Of a stretch of DNA of 64,000 nucleotides, positions 16,703 to 27,900 are shown piece by piece (the first letter of the stretch is position 1; the number at the start of each line of letters is the position of its first letter). The stretch lies in the NCBI RefSeq assembly GCF_017313225.1, contig NZ_JAFLNE010000002.1, forward strand, positions 744,001-808,000. The letters are read 5' to 3'. Under the pieces are notes generated by a model. The model was given only the letters and a program-made list of their open reading frames with translations, was not told the DNA's origin and ran no database searches. The position numbers and the translations under genes were made by a program. Source of the stretch: Allomuricauda sp. CAU 1633. GTDB taxonomy: Bacteria > Bacteroidota > Bacteroidia > Flavobacteriales > Flavobacteriaceae.

Positions 16703-18862
16703 ATGAAATTTTTTGTACTTGTCCTATTTTCAGCCATAATATGGACATCTTCAGCCCAAGAAACCATCAGCGGCAAGGTCGTTGACACATCGGGCAATCC
16801 CATTGTTGGGGCCAATGTCTACCTAGAAGGTACTTATGATGGGTCCTCGACAGATGAAACGGGCAATTTTAGTTTCCAAACCTCCGAAACCGGCACACAA
16901 ACCCTTGTCATTTCCATGATGGCCTACGAGCCACATTATGAAATAGGGGAGGTTTCCTATTTAAAAAACCTTGACATCAAATTGATTGAGGCTGTTAACC
17001 AGTTGAGCGGCGTAACCCTATCGGCAGGAACTTTTGAAGCTGGCGACAATTCCAAAGTCTCAGTTCTAAAACCTCTGGACATTGTTACCACAGCCGGGGC
17101 GGCAGGCGACTTTGTGGCGGCCTTACAAACCTTACCCGGAACCACAACGGTCAATGAAGATGGACGTTTGTTTGTTCGAGGGGGAAGTGCTGAGGAAACC
17201 CAAGTTTTTATTGACGGACTTCGGGTGTTCCAACCATTCAATGCCACTACCAACAATGTTCCCACCCGGGGCCGCTTTTCTCCATTTTTGTTCAAGGGAA
17301 TTACGTTTAGTACGGGAGGATATTCCGCTGAATATGGACAGGCCCTTTCCAGCGTTCTTTTGTTGAACACCACCGATGTGCCTGATGAGGAAAAAACAGA
17401 TATTTCGGTGATGTCAGTTGGTGGGGGAGTGGGGCATACCGAGATTTGGGACAACACTTCTTTGAGTGTAAATGCAAGCTACATCAATCTTTCTCCATAC
17501 GAAGCGTTGATTCCATCTACCCAGGGAATGGAATGGAATGACCCCTACGAATCCATTTCGGGGGAGAGTGTATTTCGAGTCAAAGGGGACCGGAGTATGT
17601 TTAAATTTTATACGGGATTTAATCATGCTGCCCTTGACATTGCCCAAGAAGATATCAATTTTGAGGACTTGATCCGGTTTCAACTGAAGAATCGAAATCT
17701 ATATTTCAATACCTCATACAAGCATTTTTTTGAGAACAATTGGAGTATTTTTTCAGGAGTTAGTATGGCAAACGATGTAAACGAGATTGCTATCATGGAA
17801 GATGCTGTTGATTCTGAAGAGATCAATTCCCACATAAAAATCGCAGCCAAAAAAGGATTTTCCAACCGATTTGAATTGAATACTGGGGTTGAACTGTTCA
17901 GCACGAAGTATGATGAAACCTATCAAGATGTCGATGGATTTACTTTTGATGGAGGCTATGATGATGTATTGGTAGCAGGTTTTTTGGAAGGAGATATCTT
18001 TTTCAACCAAAAATTTGCGGTAAAATTGGGCGTTAGGGCGGAAGACTCCAATGTATTGGACCAGTTTTCCATTTCCCCCCGATTGTCATTGGCCTATAAA
18101 TCTAGTGAGAAAGGTCAATTTTCTTTGGCTTATGGTGATTTCTATCAAAAACCATTGGCTGAGTCCATCAAGTTTGACCAAAGCTTGGATTTGGAAAAAA
18201 CCTCGCACTACATCCTAAATTACCAATACCTCGATAATGGCAAGACCTTTAGGGCGGAGGCCTATTATAAGGATTATGATGATTTAGTAAAATTTGACAC
18301 GCAATTTCCTGAATTCAATTCCAATTACTCCAATTTAGGAAAGGGATATGCCGCAGGCATTGATGTATTTTGGCGGGATAATAAGAGTATAGACAATCTG
18401 GACTATTGGGCATCGTACAGCTATTTGAACACCGAACGCGATTATCGCGATTTTGCAGAGGCTGCAACTCCGAATTTTGCCCCAGAGCACAATTTTTCAT
18501 TGGTTACCAAGTACTGGGTGAATGAACTTCGATCACAGGTTGGGCTTTCGTATTCCTTTGGTTCAGGTAGACCCTACGATAACCCAAATACCCAGGAGTT
18601 TATGGCCGAAAAAACTAAGACCTATAACAACCTTAGCCTTAATTGGGCGTATTTGATTGACCAGCAGAAGATACTTTACTTTTCAGTGAGCAATGTCCTA
18701 AGCTTTAATAACGTAAGCAATTACCAATACGCCAATGTTCCGGACAGTACTGGTTTTTACAATCGGAGGGCCATTACACCTCCTGCGGATAGTTTCTTTT
18801 TTGTAGGGTTCTTTTGGACCATCAGTACCAACAAAAAGAGCAATCAATTGGACAACTTGTAA
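16703..18862 (+). CDS. TonB-dependent outer-membrane receptor with carboxypeptidase-regulatory-like domain
   Basis: A 719-residue protein with a signal peptide (FFVLVLFSAIIWTSSAQ), then a carboxypeptidase-D regulatory-like domain at about 20-100 (ISGKVVDTSGNPIVGANVYLEGT), a plug domain (GDFVAALQTLPGTTTVNEDGRLFVRGGSAEETQVFIDGL) split here by its conserved GRLFVRGGSA core, and a 22-strand barrel to the C-terminus. At 719 residues it is short for the family and there is no SusD partner, so it is not a classical glycan-uptake pair. The ligand is unknown. It lies 128 bases after TMEM220; it could serve the ebo metabolite or be independent. Confidence 0.85.
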   Translation: MKFFVLVLFSAIIWTSSAQETISGKVVDTSGNPIVGANVYLEGTYDGSSTDETGNFSFQTSETGTQTLVISMMAYEPHYEIGEVSYLKNLDIKLIEAVNQLSGVTLSAGTFEAGDNSKVSVLKPLDIVTTAGAAGDFVAALQTLPGTTTVNEDGRLFVRGGSAEETQVFIDGLRVFQPFNATTNNVPTRGRFSPFLFKGITFSTGGYSAEYGQALSSVLLLNTTDVPDEEKTDISVMSVGGGVGHTEIWDNTSLSVNASYINLSPYEALIPSTQGMEWNDPYESISGESVFRVKGDRSMFKFYTGFNHAALDIAQEDINFEDLIRFQLKNRNLYFNTSYKHFFENNWSIFSGVSMANDVNEIAIMEDAVDSEEINSHIKIAAKKGFSNRFELNTGVELFSTKYDETYQDVDGFTFDGGYDDVLVAGFLEGDIFFNQKFAVKLGVRAEDSNVLDQFSISPRLSLAYKSSEKGQFSLAYGDFYQKPLAESIKFDQSLDLEKTSHYILNYQYLDNGKTFRAEAYYKDYDDLVKFDTQFPEFNSNYSNLGKGYAAGIDVFWRDNKSIDNLDYWASYSYLNTERDYRDFAEAATPNFAPEHNFSLVTKYWVNELRSQVGLSYSFGSGRPYDNPNTQEFMAEKTKTYNNLSLNWAYLIDQQKILYFSVSNVLSFNNVSNYQYANVPDSTGFYNRRAITPPADSFFFVGFFWTISTNKKSNQLDNL

Positions 18863-18978
18863 CAGTTCATCCGTAAAACTTCACAACTCAGTAACCTAAG
18901 ATTTTAAAAAAAGGGTTGCCACCGCATCTTTGAATCACTAATAAATCACTCATAAAACGAATTTAAAAATCAAAAGAA

Positions 18979-19605
18979 ATGAAAAAACTAATCGTCACAC
19001 TTTTTATTGCAGTATCCATTACTGCCTCCGCACAAGATCGTTACACCGAAGGAATGTCTAAAGCTATGCAGCTTTGGGGAGAACAAAAGATAACGGAAGC
19101 TTCCAATCTTTTTGAACGCATTGCCATGGCTGAACCGGACAATTGGCTGCCGTATTATTATGCAGCCCTTGTGAATACTACGGCCTCTTTCGGTGAGAAG
19201 GACGTAACAAAATTGACCCAGCAATTGGAAAAAGCCAAGGAATTTTCGGATGTTGCCAAGAACATATCCCCAGAAAACCCAGAACTATTGGTTCTGGAGG
19301 CATTGATAAACACAGCTTGGATAGCGTATGATGGGGAAACCTACGGGATGACCTTATCGGGTAAGAATGCACAATTGTACAATGAAGCATTGCAACTGGC
19401 ACCCAATAATCCCCGAGTGATATTCTCCAAGGCAGAATGGGATATGGGGTCAGCACGCTTTTTTGGCAAAGACATTACACCTTATTGCCAAGATGTGGAA
19501 AGAGCTGTGGAACTTTTTGCCACTGCGGAATCCAAAGAGGAACCATTCTATCCAGATTGGGGTGCGGATAGAGCCAAGCAGGTGCTGGCACAGTGTAAAT
19601 CATAA
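18979..19605 (+). CDS. periplasmic TPR-like protein
   Basis: A 208-residue exported protein (signal LIVTLFIAVSITASAQ) with helical repeats of the TPR type: MQLWGEQKITEASNLFERIAMAEPDN, where the AEP/N pattern is typical, and AQLYNEALQLAPNNPRVIFSKA. Such small TPR proteins are common beside TonB receptors and DUF2911 proteins in Flavobacteriaceae. It starts 116 bases after the receptor gene, so a shared transcript is possible. No enzymatic motif is visible. Confidence 0.7.
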   Translation: MKKLIVTLFIAVSITASAQDRYTEGMSKAMQLWGEQKITEASNLFERIAMAEPDNWLPYYYAALVNTTASFGEKDVTKLTQQLEKAKEFSDVAKNISPENPELLVLEALINTAWIAYDGETYGMTLSGKNAQLYNEALQLAPNNPRVIFSKAEWDMGSARFFGKDITPYCQDVERAVELFATAESKEEPFYPDWGADRAKQVLAQCKS

Positions 19606-19687
19606 TCAAATACTGATAAGAATAATAACAGCGGGCCAAACAGGGTACTCTTAAAACCCCAATGGTGTTTCTTTAGGAAAAAGGTGA

Positions 19688-20230
19688 TTAATTATCTTTT
19701 GTATAAACACTTTTGGAAAAAGGGAACCATGTCTGGCCCTTATCAAATGTTCCCTCTACCAAGTGCGTAAAAGTTTTTGGACCAAAATTGGTATACGATA
19801 ATTTAAAGGAAAGTTCCCGGTTATCTTCCATTCGTATGGGCTCATCTGATTGAAGATTGGTAAACACCAGATTTTCGTCCACCCATTCACCAACGTAAAT
19901 GTCCATCAATCCGTATTCCTTATCCATGGCGGAAAGCTTGTAGCTATTGATTCTGCTGTCAAATCCAATGTGGGTGATCATGTTGATTTCCCCAAAGCCA
20001 GTAATGTATTTAGCGTGCTCGCTGATAAATCTTCCATCATGTTCCAAAGCAATAGTTGCGTTGGATACCCCTGTGCTTACCCAGCCTTCACCTTGTTTAT
20101 TTTCAAAATTTTCAAGGGACCAAGTGCCCTCCAAAAAATGAAGGTCTTTCATTTGTTGTGGAATTTCAACATTTTGTGACCTTCCAACTACGGCAAATAA
20201 TAGGAACAATAACGTTGTTGATATTCTCAT
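19688..20230 (-). CDS. small exported DUF1579-like (lipocalin-type) protein
   Basis: A 180-residue protein with a short signal peptide (ISTTLLFLLFAVVGRSQ). The body reads LHFLEGTWSLENFENKQGEGW, then many beta strands (FISEHAKYI, YKLSAMDKEYGLMDIYVGEW), a pattern shared with DUF1579 and related lipocalin-like proteins of unknown role. It is convergent with the TPR gene at 18979 and is read from the same strand as the AraC regulator upstream of it. Confidence 0.65.
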   Translation of the reverse strand: MRISTTLLFLLFAVVGRSQNVEIPQQMKDLHFLEGTWSLENFENKQGEGWVSTGVSNATIALEHDGRFISEHAKYITGFGEINMITHIGFDSRINSYKLSAMDKEYGLMDIYVGEWVDENLVFTNLQSDEPIRMEDNRELSFKLSYTNFGPKTFTHLVEGTFDKGQTWFPFSKSVYTKDN

Positions 20231-20317
20231 TGGTTATAGGATTTGATAGGGGTTTAAATATATAGTTAAGAATCATGGATTTTGAATGAGATTGCTGATT
20301 AAGGCAAGAATGAACCT

Positions 20318-21346
20318 TCAAAGAACACTGTATTCCTTTCCTTTTCCAATAAATTCTTTGGGAGAACACCCTGTCTCTTTTTTGAATGCATTGTAAAAAG
20401 CGGAAGGCGTGTTGAATCCTACTTCGTAGGCAACCCCCTCAATGGTGTAATCGGCGAGGACCTGGTTCAACAGAATGCTTTTTACCTCTTTAATACGATA
20501 GGAATTTACAAACTCCGGGAATTTTTTGCCGTACACGTGGTTGATGGTGTGGGAAACAACATAGGCAGGTTGCTCAATGGATTTGGAGAATTCGTTGAGG
20601 TTGATGTTTGAATCGAGATAAACTTTCTCATTTGTAAAGTGCTGTTCGATCAAGTGTCTGACCTTTTCCATTTTTTGACGGGACAAGGAAGCTTTGTTTC
20701 CATTTGTTTTGGATTTTTTTACCGTGAAAACAGCAAGTTTAAAAATTAGCCCGTACAATACCAAGGAAGCCATGAGGGTTCCAAGGGTGTACATTTCAAT
20801 CCCCGTGGAGAAAATTTGAAACACAAAAGTTGCCCAGATAATGCTTACTCCAACCATAAAGGAAGTGGTAATGGATGCAGTACTGGATTGATTGGACTCC
20901 TTTCTGGAGTACTGTTTTTTCCATGACGCAGCGAGGTAGGCTCCCAAGATGATCGTACCGGACCAGTACCCCAAGACAAGTTCATTGATGCCCATGGCCC
21001 AACCCGTAGTAATGGCAATCAAGGATGGGGCAAAGTGTAAGGCATCCGTCCAAGCCAGTTTCATTTTGGAATGGCTTACTTTCATATAGAGGTATAGCAA
21101 TGGCCCAATGGCCAATTTCCCCATCAATCCAACAGAAATGGCAAAAAATGAAATATCAGGATATACGTAATAAAAGATGGATTTGCTCACCCGAAGTGAT
21201 AGGGCCAGCAACAAAAGAGCCAACAATACATCTGCAGATGATTTGTACGGCCTTTTTTTGACCAATAGAACCATCAAGAAAAGACTATTCAAAATAGCCA
21301 AGGTACAGAACGCGACGATCCAAATTTGCATGGGTGAATTTTCCAT
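20318..21346 (-). CDS. AraC-family regulator with N-terminal membrane domain
   Basis: A 342-residue protein with about six to seven hydrophobic segments in its first 220 residues (VAFCTLAILNSLFLMVLLV, VLLALLLLALSLRV, IGPLLYLYMKV) and an AraC/XylS DNA-binding domain at the C-terminus, where VAYEVGFNTPSAFYNAFKKE is the second helix-turn-helix and GCSPKEFIGK the family end motif. Such membrane-embedded AraC proteins are typical of Bacteroidota; they are thought to sense membrane or periplasmic signals. Target genes are unknown; the adjacent DUF1579-like gene downstream is a candidate. Confidence 0.8.
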   Translation of the reverse strand: MENSPMQIWIVAFCTLAILNSLFLMVLLVKKRPYKSSADVLLALLLLALSLRVSKSIFYYVYPDISFFAISVGLMGKLAIGPLLYLYMKVSHSKMKLAWTDALHFAPSLIAITTGWAMGINELVLGYWSGTIILGAYLAASWKKQYSRKESNQSSTASITTSFMVGVSIIWATFVFQIFSTGIEMYTLGTLMASLVLYGLIFKLAVFTVKKSKTNGNKASLSRQKMEKVRHLIEQHFTNEKVYLDSNINLNEFSKSIEQPAYVVSHTINHVYGKKFPEFVNSYRIKEVKSILLNQVLADYTIEGVAYEVGFNTPSAFYNAFKKETGCSPKEFIGKGKEYSVL

Positions 21347-21559
21347 CTATAATGCCCAGGTTTTAATTGAATGAGACCCTAACTTCATCCATTTGTTACA
21401 AACTTTAACAATCTTGACCCAACAATTGGCAAAGTATTCTAAAATACTGGGTATTACTGTTAAATCAAAAAGAAAAGTGTTAATGTGCTGTTTGGGGAGG
21501 TTTATTACAGTATTGGGCCTGTAAGAAACATTCTAAGGCAATTGAAACAGAAAATGGGA

Positions 21560-22681
21560 TTATTCAATAATTTTTTCTTGGGCGTCCATCCTAATTACTC
21601 CGGTTCTGTTTCCATCAGAGTCATATGAAACTAGGATTTTATGATAACCGTTGGCAGGGTGAACTACTCGTTCCTGATTTTCTCCATAGAATTCCATTAG
21701 AGTAATGTCCTGTTTTCCATTGAATTGATAACTTGTTTGGTGTATGCCTTCATTGCTTACAGTAGGGTTTCCATCGGTATCCAAAAAGTTCATGCTAAAA
21801 GCTGAAGATTCCCCCAATTTTTTATTCTTCCATGTAAAGTCATAGACCACTTTGGCATAGTCGTGCTCCATCGCAAAAACCGACTTTCTATTGGCCAAGT
21901 TCCCATCTAAATCTTGGAATTCCCATCCCATTTCATTTCCATAGGCATCAAAGTCAAAGATTACCTTGGCATAGCCGGCCGCATGGTTCAATTGAGCCGA
22001 GTTGTTTATCGTATCCAGATTGGTAATGCTGTGGAGATGCCCTTTGTCATCAACTGTAATCAAAGATTTGTGGAAAGGAAAGTATTCGGTCAGTATGTTT
22101 CGACTACCATCTTTCTTATATTGATTTTGCTCAAAAGACCCATCAGCATTTGTAATCCATGAATATCTAAAGGTTCCAAAACCATTGGCGACGGATATGT
22201 TGGAAGTGTCTTTTAGGGCTAAAGCACTTTTAAGACCCTTGGAATCTGTGGAAAATTTCTCTTTGTGGATGTTGCCACCTCCGTAATAATGCCTACTCAT
22301 GTTCCCCTTTTGTCCTTCAGCATCATAATATCTTCTAACAAGGCTATCTGGAAAATAGGAGTAAACTACCTTATGCATTCCAAAGTAGCTATCATTGCTC
22401 TTGCCCTGTTTATTGAAGTATTCAATTTCCAAAACCCTGCCATTGGCATCATAGCTGAACTGGTAATGGGACCGATCTTTTATACTGTCCTTATGCATTT
22501 CACCCCTTGGATTGTAGTCCATATAAGGGGAAATGATTCCTGTAAGCTTGGAAAAATACTTTTGTTGGTGTTCAATGATTTCTTTTTCTGCCTTGGTTTC
22601 GATTTTACATGATACTGAAAGCAGGATAAACACACCTACACTGATTTGTACTGTCTTATGGGAAAAAAGACGGGATTTCAT
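21560..22681 (-). CDS. unassigned lipoprotein with YD/MORN-like strand repeats
   Basis: A 373-residue protein with a lipobox-like signal (FILLSVSCKIE). The body is built from short repeated strands of the form YxFSYDxNGRVLE, VVYSYFPD, FDFDAYGNEMGWEF and VSYDSDGNRTG, as in RHS/YD or MORN-variant repeats. I do not recognise a function. The stop is followed closely by the DUF2911 gene's end region on the same strand: the DUF2911 gene begins upstream and ends 23 bases before this start, so the two are probably co-transcribed. Confidence 0.6.
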   Translation of the reverse strand: MKSRLFSHKTVQISVGVFILLSVSCKIETKAEKEIIEHQQKYFSKLTGIISPYMDYNPRGEMHKDSIKDRSHYQFSYDANGRVLEIEYFNKQGKSNDSYFGMHKVVYSYFPDSLVRRYYDAEGQKGNMSRHYYGGGNIHKEKFSTDSKGLKSALALKDTSNISVANGFGTFRYSWITNADGSFEQNQYKKDGSRNILTEYFPFHKSLITVDDKGHLHSITNLDTINNSAQLNHAAGYAKVIFDFDAYGNEMGWEFQDLDGNLANRKSVFAMEHDYAKVVYDFTWKNKKLGESSAFSMNFLDTDGNPTVSNEGIHQTSYQFNGKQDITLMEFYGENQERVVHPANGYHKILVSYDSDGNRTGVIRMDAQEKIIE

Positions 22682-22704
22682 CCTAGTGCTATCTCAATGT
22701 ATTG

Positions 22705-23814
22705 TTATCCTTGACCCAAGGTAAATGTACCATTCTCTATTTCTTCTGAAATTTCTTTGACCCTAGGTTTAAAACCTTCTGGAGCATTGGCAAGGGCATT
22801 TTCCAAGAGTGTAGTGGTCTTACGACTCTTTTTCTTGGCAAAATATTGCGCAATGGCAGCGTTCAGTTGTAAAAACCATGTGTTGGGATGTAGTTCCAAG
22901 GCATGATCAGTCATGGACAATGCCTCATTGTACAAGCCATTTCGCAACAGAAAAATACTGAATCCGTTGAGGTCGTAAGCCGGAGCATCCATGCTAAGCG
23001 CATCAGCTACGGTTTCTTTTAGGGCGTCGGTTTTGTCCAACTTTTGAAGCAACCGGGCTTTGGTCTGTAAATTTGAAAGGTTCTTGTTGGCCGCAAATCC
23101 ATGAAATCCACCATTTATGGAACGGTCCGCCCACTCCAAAGCTTCCTCAAGGTTGGTGTTATGTTGAAGGCACCAGTTCGCGGCATCGTTCCATGCTTCC
23201 CAGCGATACGTATTTAAACCTCTGAGCTCATTCCTAAAGCTTTCAACCACCGTTGTGTTCAAATCAACGCTCACCGTAAATGGTAATCTTTGTTCACCCC
23301 ATTCCAAACCAACCACTACGCTATTTTCGGTCCTGTTTAGAAATTCATAATCCAATTGCTCGGTCTTTGGGCAAGATTCAGCTTCAATAGCAATGCTCAA
23401 CGATACATCATTCTCCACATCGAGGTAGTAGCTGCCCCATTGATTATTGTTATGGGCAAACAGCAAAGTATAGGTATCTCCTTTTGGAATGACATGAAAG
23501 CCATATTTCCCGGCGCTCAAGGGTTGATCATTGATCATTACATCTGTACTAAATGAGATAGTGGTGTTCATATTCGCTCCCGCCCGCCATGCAATAGGCT
23601 CTCCATTTTGTGGGATTACATTGGGGTCGTTCCAAACATCCCGTTCATTGAGGGCAGGGCTGTGGTAATTGATTTCAATTTCCGTTACCCCAAGTTTTTG
23701 CATTTCTATGACCTGTGGACTTTGACTTGGAAAATTAAGGGTGTGGAAGGGGTTGTTTTGCGCTAAACCGATTTGACCTAACAAAACCAACATTGGGAAT
23801 ACTACTTTTCTCAT
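22705..23814 (-). CDS. DUF2911 protein with C-terminal TPR region
   Basis: A 369-residue exported protein (signal FPMLVLLGQIGLAQ). DUF2911 covers about 22-170, with its characteristic EIEINYHSPALNERDVW, PIAWRAGANMNTTISFS and LSAGKYGFHVIPKGD. The second half is helical with TPR-like units (ALEWADRSINGGFHGF, LYNEALSMTDHALELHPNT). DUF2911 proteins are frequent and often multiple in Flavobacteriaceae; their role is unknown. It probably starts a transcript that also covers the lipoprotein gene downstream. Confidence 0.8.
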   Translation of the reverse strand: MRKVVFPMLVLLGQIGLAQNNPFHTLNFPSQSPQVIEMQKLGVTEIEINYHSPALNERDVWNDPNVIPQNGEPIAWRAGANMNTTISFSTDVMINDQPLSAGKYGFHVIPKGDTYTLLFAHNNNQWGSYYLDVENDVSLSIAIEAESCPKTEQLDYEFLNRTENSVVVGLEWGEQRLPFTVSVDLNTTVVESFRNELRGLNTYRWEAWNDAANWCLQHNTNLEEALEWADRSINGGFHGFAANKNLSNLQTKARLLQKLDKTDALKETVADALSMDAPAYDLNGFSIFLLRNGLYNEALSMTDHALELHPNTWFLQLNAAIAQYFAKKKSRKTTTLLENALANAPEGFKPRVKEISEEIENGTFTLGQG

Positions 23815-23997
23815 ACTACATTTTAAATTTTCGGAAAAGTATGGGGATTGGCATCATTACGATTCCCGATTTAGCAAAACTGGAGAAATTTGGAATAAGA
23901 ATGTTCCAATTATCAGGATGCAAAATCGGTCTTATTCATCTTCATCCTTAAAGATGTTTTTATGAAACAGATTTACTGTTGTTTTTGCTTGTATGAA

Positions 23998-24885
23998 CTA
24001 CATTTTTAATCGCATAAAAAGCTCATGAGTGGCATTGTCGATACCTTCCACAGGTTTTTGAAGGGCATTTTCATACGCGTAGCCCAAATCGAATCCTCTT
24101 CCCACATTGAACATAAAAAGACCGCTTATGCTTTCATCGTATCGGTAGCTGGAACCAAAACTAAATCTGTGACCAAAGTCCACTATTCCTGTCACCTCAT
24201 ACGATAGGGGAGCGGCTTCTACATAGCGAATCATGCCCATGGCTTGCAAATTGGTGGTTTTGGATAGGATAAAATCATATCCACCGCAAAGGTATCCGTG
24301 GATTTTATCGGTGCCCAAGAAGGCATTGCCATTCTGCTCCTGAAGCCTATCCGGAGAAAGCAATTTTGGTGCCGACAAGGATATGAAATAACGTTCATTT
24401 TTTAGATATACCCCAGCGCCCACATTGGGAGTGAACCTACTTTCATAATTCATTAAGGAACCATCTTGACCAACTCCATAAGTGACCAAGCCTTGGGTGT
24501 TGGCATCGTAGGAATTGGCACTTGCCTTCAGTCCAAAATAAAGAAGATTGCCATCATTGAGTTGGATGTGATACGACACATCAATACCCACCCAGGTCTG
24601 ACTTTCAATAAAGGTCTTATCGTTAAGGATGGATACGCCCAATCCCACATTTTTACCCATAGGCATTCCAAAAAGGGCACTTTGGCTCTCAGGGGCACCT
24701 TCAACCCCAGCCCATTGACTCCGTAGCCCAAGAGCGAGCTCGGCACCTTCTGAACTGCCCACATAGGCTGGGTTTATGATGTTCATATTGTACCTATAAA
24801 AGGTGAAATGCGGGTCCTGTTGTCCAAACACATTTGATGTGATTGTCAATAAGAGAACTCCTATGGTGGTTAAAACGGTTTTCAT
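23998..24885 (-). CDS. PorP/SprF family type IX secretion outer-membrane protein
   Basis: A 295-residue outer-membrane protein. I place the start at 24885 (MKTVLTTIGVLLLTITSNVFG, a proper signal peptide), because a longer frame upstream would overlap the adhesin gene. The family hallmark QQDPHFTFYRYNMNIINPAYVGS follows the signal; the core is FYRYNMNIINPAYVGS. PorP/SprF proteins anchor or help secrete partners that carry the type B sorting domain, and they usually sit directly downstream of such a partner, exactly as here (34 bases after the giant gene). Confidence 0.9.
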   Translation of the reverse strand: MKTVLTTIGVLLLTITSNVFGQQDPHFTFYRYNMNIINPAYVGSSEGAELALGLRSQWAGVEGAPESQSALFGMPMGKNVGLGVSILNDKTFIESQTWVGIDVSYHIQLNDGNLLYFGLKASANSYDANTQGLVTYGVGQDGSLMNYESRFTPNVGAGVYLKNERYFISLSAPKLLSPDRLQEQNGNAFLGTDKIHGYLCGGYDFILSKTTNLQAMGMIRYVEAAPLSYEVTGIVDFGHRFSFGSSYRYDESISGLFMFNVGRGFDLGYAYENALQKPVEGIDNATHELFMRLKM

Positions 24886-24919
24886 TGGTTTGATTTTGAT
24901 ATTTTGTTGATTTCGGTTT

Positions 24920-27900
24920 TTAGTAATTGATAAATATCCAGCCTTCCATTGGGGCAGACCCATCTCCCAAGTCTATCACGTATAGATAGGAGCCCGCTGG
25001 GAGTTTCTCACGATTCTCCTTGTAAATACCGCCCCAGTCATTGTGATAGGATTGGGTGGCAAATACCTCATGTCCGTAGCGGTTGAAAACCCGTACCACA
25101 TTATTGGGGTAGTTTTCAATACCTGGAACAATCCAAGTGTCGTTGTTTCCATCGCCATTTGGCGTGAAAGCTTGAGCTGGAATGATACTCGGTTCGCTTT
25201 CCATCGGGAAATCGTCGTCACCATCCGGAACACCATCGTTATCATCATCGTCATCGCCATTGTCCCCTATACCATCACCATCATTGTCCGAATCCTCACT
25301 GGAATCTTTAGGGAAGGCATCCTCACTATCTGGTGTGCCATCATTGTCATCATCAGGGTCGCTGTTGTCGCCTTGCCCATCACCATCGGTGTCGGTATCC
25401 TCTGAAGCATCCCACGGGAAGGCATCTTCGGTATCGGGGGTTCCGTCGTTATCGTCATCCGTATCGACATTGTCCCCTTGACCATCCCCATCGCTGTCCA
25501 TGCTTTCGTTGGGGTCGTTAGGGAAAGCATCCTCAGCATCGGGAACGCCGTCATTGTCGGTATCAATGATTTCCCCATTGGGATAGACATCCTCATCATT
25601 TGGGACTCCATCGCCATCAATATCATCATCTGTATTGTCCCCAGTTCCATCCCCATCCGTGTCGGTGTCTTCGGAATCGTCAAATGGGAAGGCATCTTCA
25701 CTGTCTGGCGTACCATCATTGTCGTCATCTTCATCTGCATTGTCGCCGGTTCCATCGCCATCGCTGTCTACACTCTCGTTGGGGTCGTTAGGGAAGGCAT
25801 CCTCAGCGTCGGGAACACCGTCGTTGTCCATATCTGTAATTTCTCCATCGGGATAGACATCCTCATCATTTGGAATTCCATCGCCATCAATGTCGTCATC
25901 CGCATTATCCCCCTGGCCATCACCATCTGTATCGGTATCTTCGGAACCATCCAATGGGAAGTCATCTTCACTATCAGGAGTACCATCATTGTCGTCATCG
26001 GCGTCTGCATTATCTCCAGAGCCATCGCCATCAGTATCGGTATCCTCGGAATCATCCAGTGGAAATGCGTCTTCACTATCTGGAGTGCCATCATTGTCAT
26101 CATCATCATCTGTATTGTCACCAGTTCCATCACCATCAGTATCGGTGTGTTCGGAATCATCGAATGGGAAGGCATCTTCACTATCTGGAGTGCCATCATT
26201 GTCATCATCGGTATCGGTACTGTCCCCAATACCATCGTTGTCGGAATCCAAGTCGTAATACATGCCATTTACAAAGCCCAAAGGTTTGGTGTCATTGCCT
26301 GCTTCATCCCGTGCAATACCATAATTGTCATTGAAAAAGACCAATTCTCCAGGTATCAGCGGGGTAACAGTAATGTTATAGACTAATCCTGGGGTTACTT
26401 CTTGAAGTGCCCCAAGGTTTGCCATGGGTTGTCCGTTGCCATCCGGTGCAATCATTACGGGATATGGCGCGAGGTTAAACACCGGTTCTGAGAACTGTAA
26501 CTGAATGGTAAAAGGTTCTAAATAGAGCGATTCATCAATCACCAAGCTGGGCTGAGGCCCTGTGGTATCGATGGTCACAGAACTACCATCCGTAGTAGTC
26601 GAGGCCACTAAATTATCGGTTGATGGGTTCGCGGTTAGAGTGAATCCAACCGGGCCTTCTGACATGGCATCGTTGACCTCTATATATCCCAAGTAGGTAT
26701 TTTCACCAATGAGAGCACTGTCATCGAACATTATGGTCGCACCAAGAATGGAAAGAGCCACTTGATTCACAGCCCTGTTGAAACCAAACTCCACCGAGAT
26801 ACGGTCACCCTGCCTAGCCAGTTCTGGAGAGGCATTGTCCGAGGTTATCGTGATGTAGGTGAACTCAAGATCGGTAATGATGGTATGATTGGTATTTGTC
26901 ACCTCCGCTGGGTCATTGCCCAATGCATCTTGATAAACCAAAGTGATATCATAGGCAGCACCATTTACCAAAGAACTACTGCTCGCTGAAACCACTTCTG
27001 AGGCGGAAGCAAGGTTCTTGGCATCAATGTCAAATGTATTTATGTCATTCGCGACTGGATCTTGCAATTGAAGTGTAATGGGGCTATTTACATCTTCGAC
27101 TGATTCAAAAATCAATCGTACACTATTGGCCAGTGGTGCTTCGGGTACGTAATAATTAATCGTAAGATTATCGTAAGATGTGCCATCGGTGGCTGGTAAA
27201 GTCATAGCTGGAGTGGTGGTCTGCGTATCCACTAAAGGATTGGGATCCTCACCATCCAAAAGCAAGTCATTATCGTCATCTGTATCGGTATTGTTACCGA
27301 TTCCATCACCATCGGTGTCAGTATCTTCGGAATCATCCAACGGGAAGGCATCATCTACATCGGGGGTGCCGTCACCATCGTCATCGATATCGCACACATC
27401 CCCTTCCCCATCAGAGTCGGTATCCAATTGATTGTTATTAGAGATGGAAGGGCAGTTGTCCACATTATTTTTGATTCCATCCCCATCAGAATCGGTATCC
27501 TTAGTGGTGTCATCTGAAGCGGGATTTCCTTCATTGTTGCTATCATCGGTAAGGGTGACCGATAAGGTGATGGTGCCATCTTCCAGACCGCTGAGGTCTA
27601 TGCTTGAAATTTGATCGGTGGCCGTGGCAATGGTGCCCGTTCCAGTGACATCGGTCCCGCCCCCGTCGCTACTGAAGGTATAGTCGTAAGTGGCACCCAC
27701 TTCAGCATCAGCAAAGGTGAAACTGGCTGCATTTTCATTGTCTGCATCAATTGGATTTTGATTGATGACAACGGTATATCCATTAGGTGCTGTGGTGTCT
27801 TTTTCAATATCGTCAGTCGCAGGATTTCCTTCATTGTTGCTATCATCAGTAAGGGTGACTGATAGGGTGATCGTTCCGTCTCCCAGACCACTAAGGTCTA

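Noticed and set aside
24886..24963. Longer start for the PorP/SprF gene
   Set aside because: It would overlap the adhesin's 3' end and places 26 untypical residues before a normal signal peptide.
25200..26386. Long open frames on the plus strand in this region and repeated DNA units resembling a CRISPR array
   Set aside because: The repeats are the opposite strand of calcium-binding thrombospondin type 3 units in the giant gene; period and similarity follow the protein repeat, and no spacer pattern or Cas gene is present.
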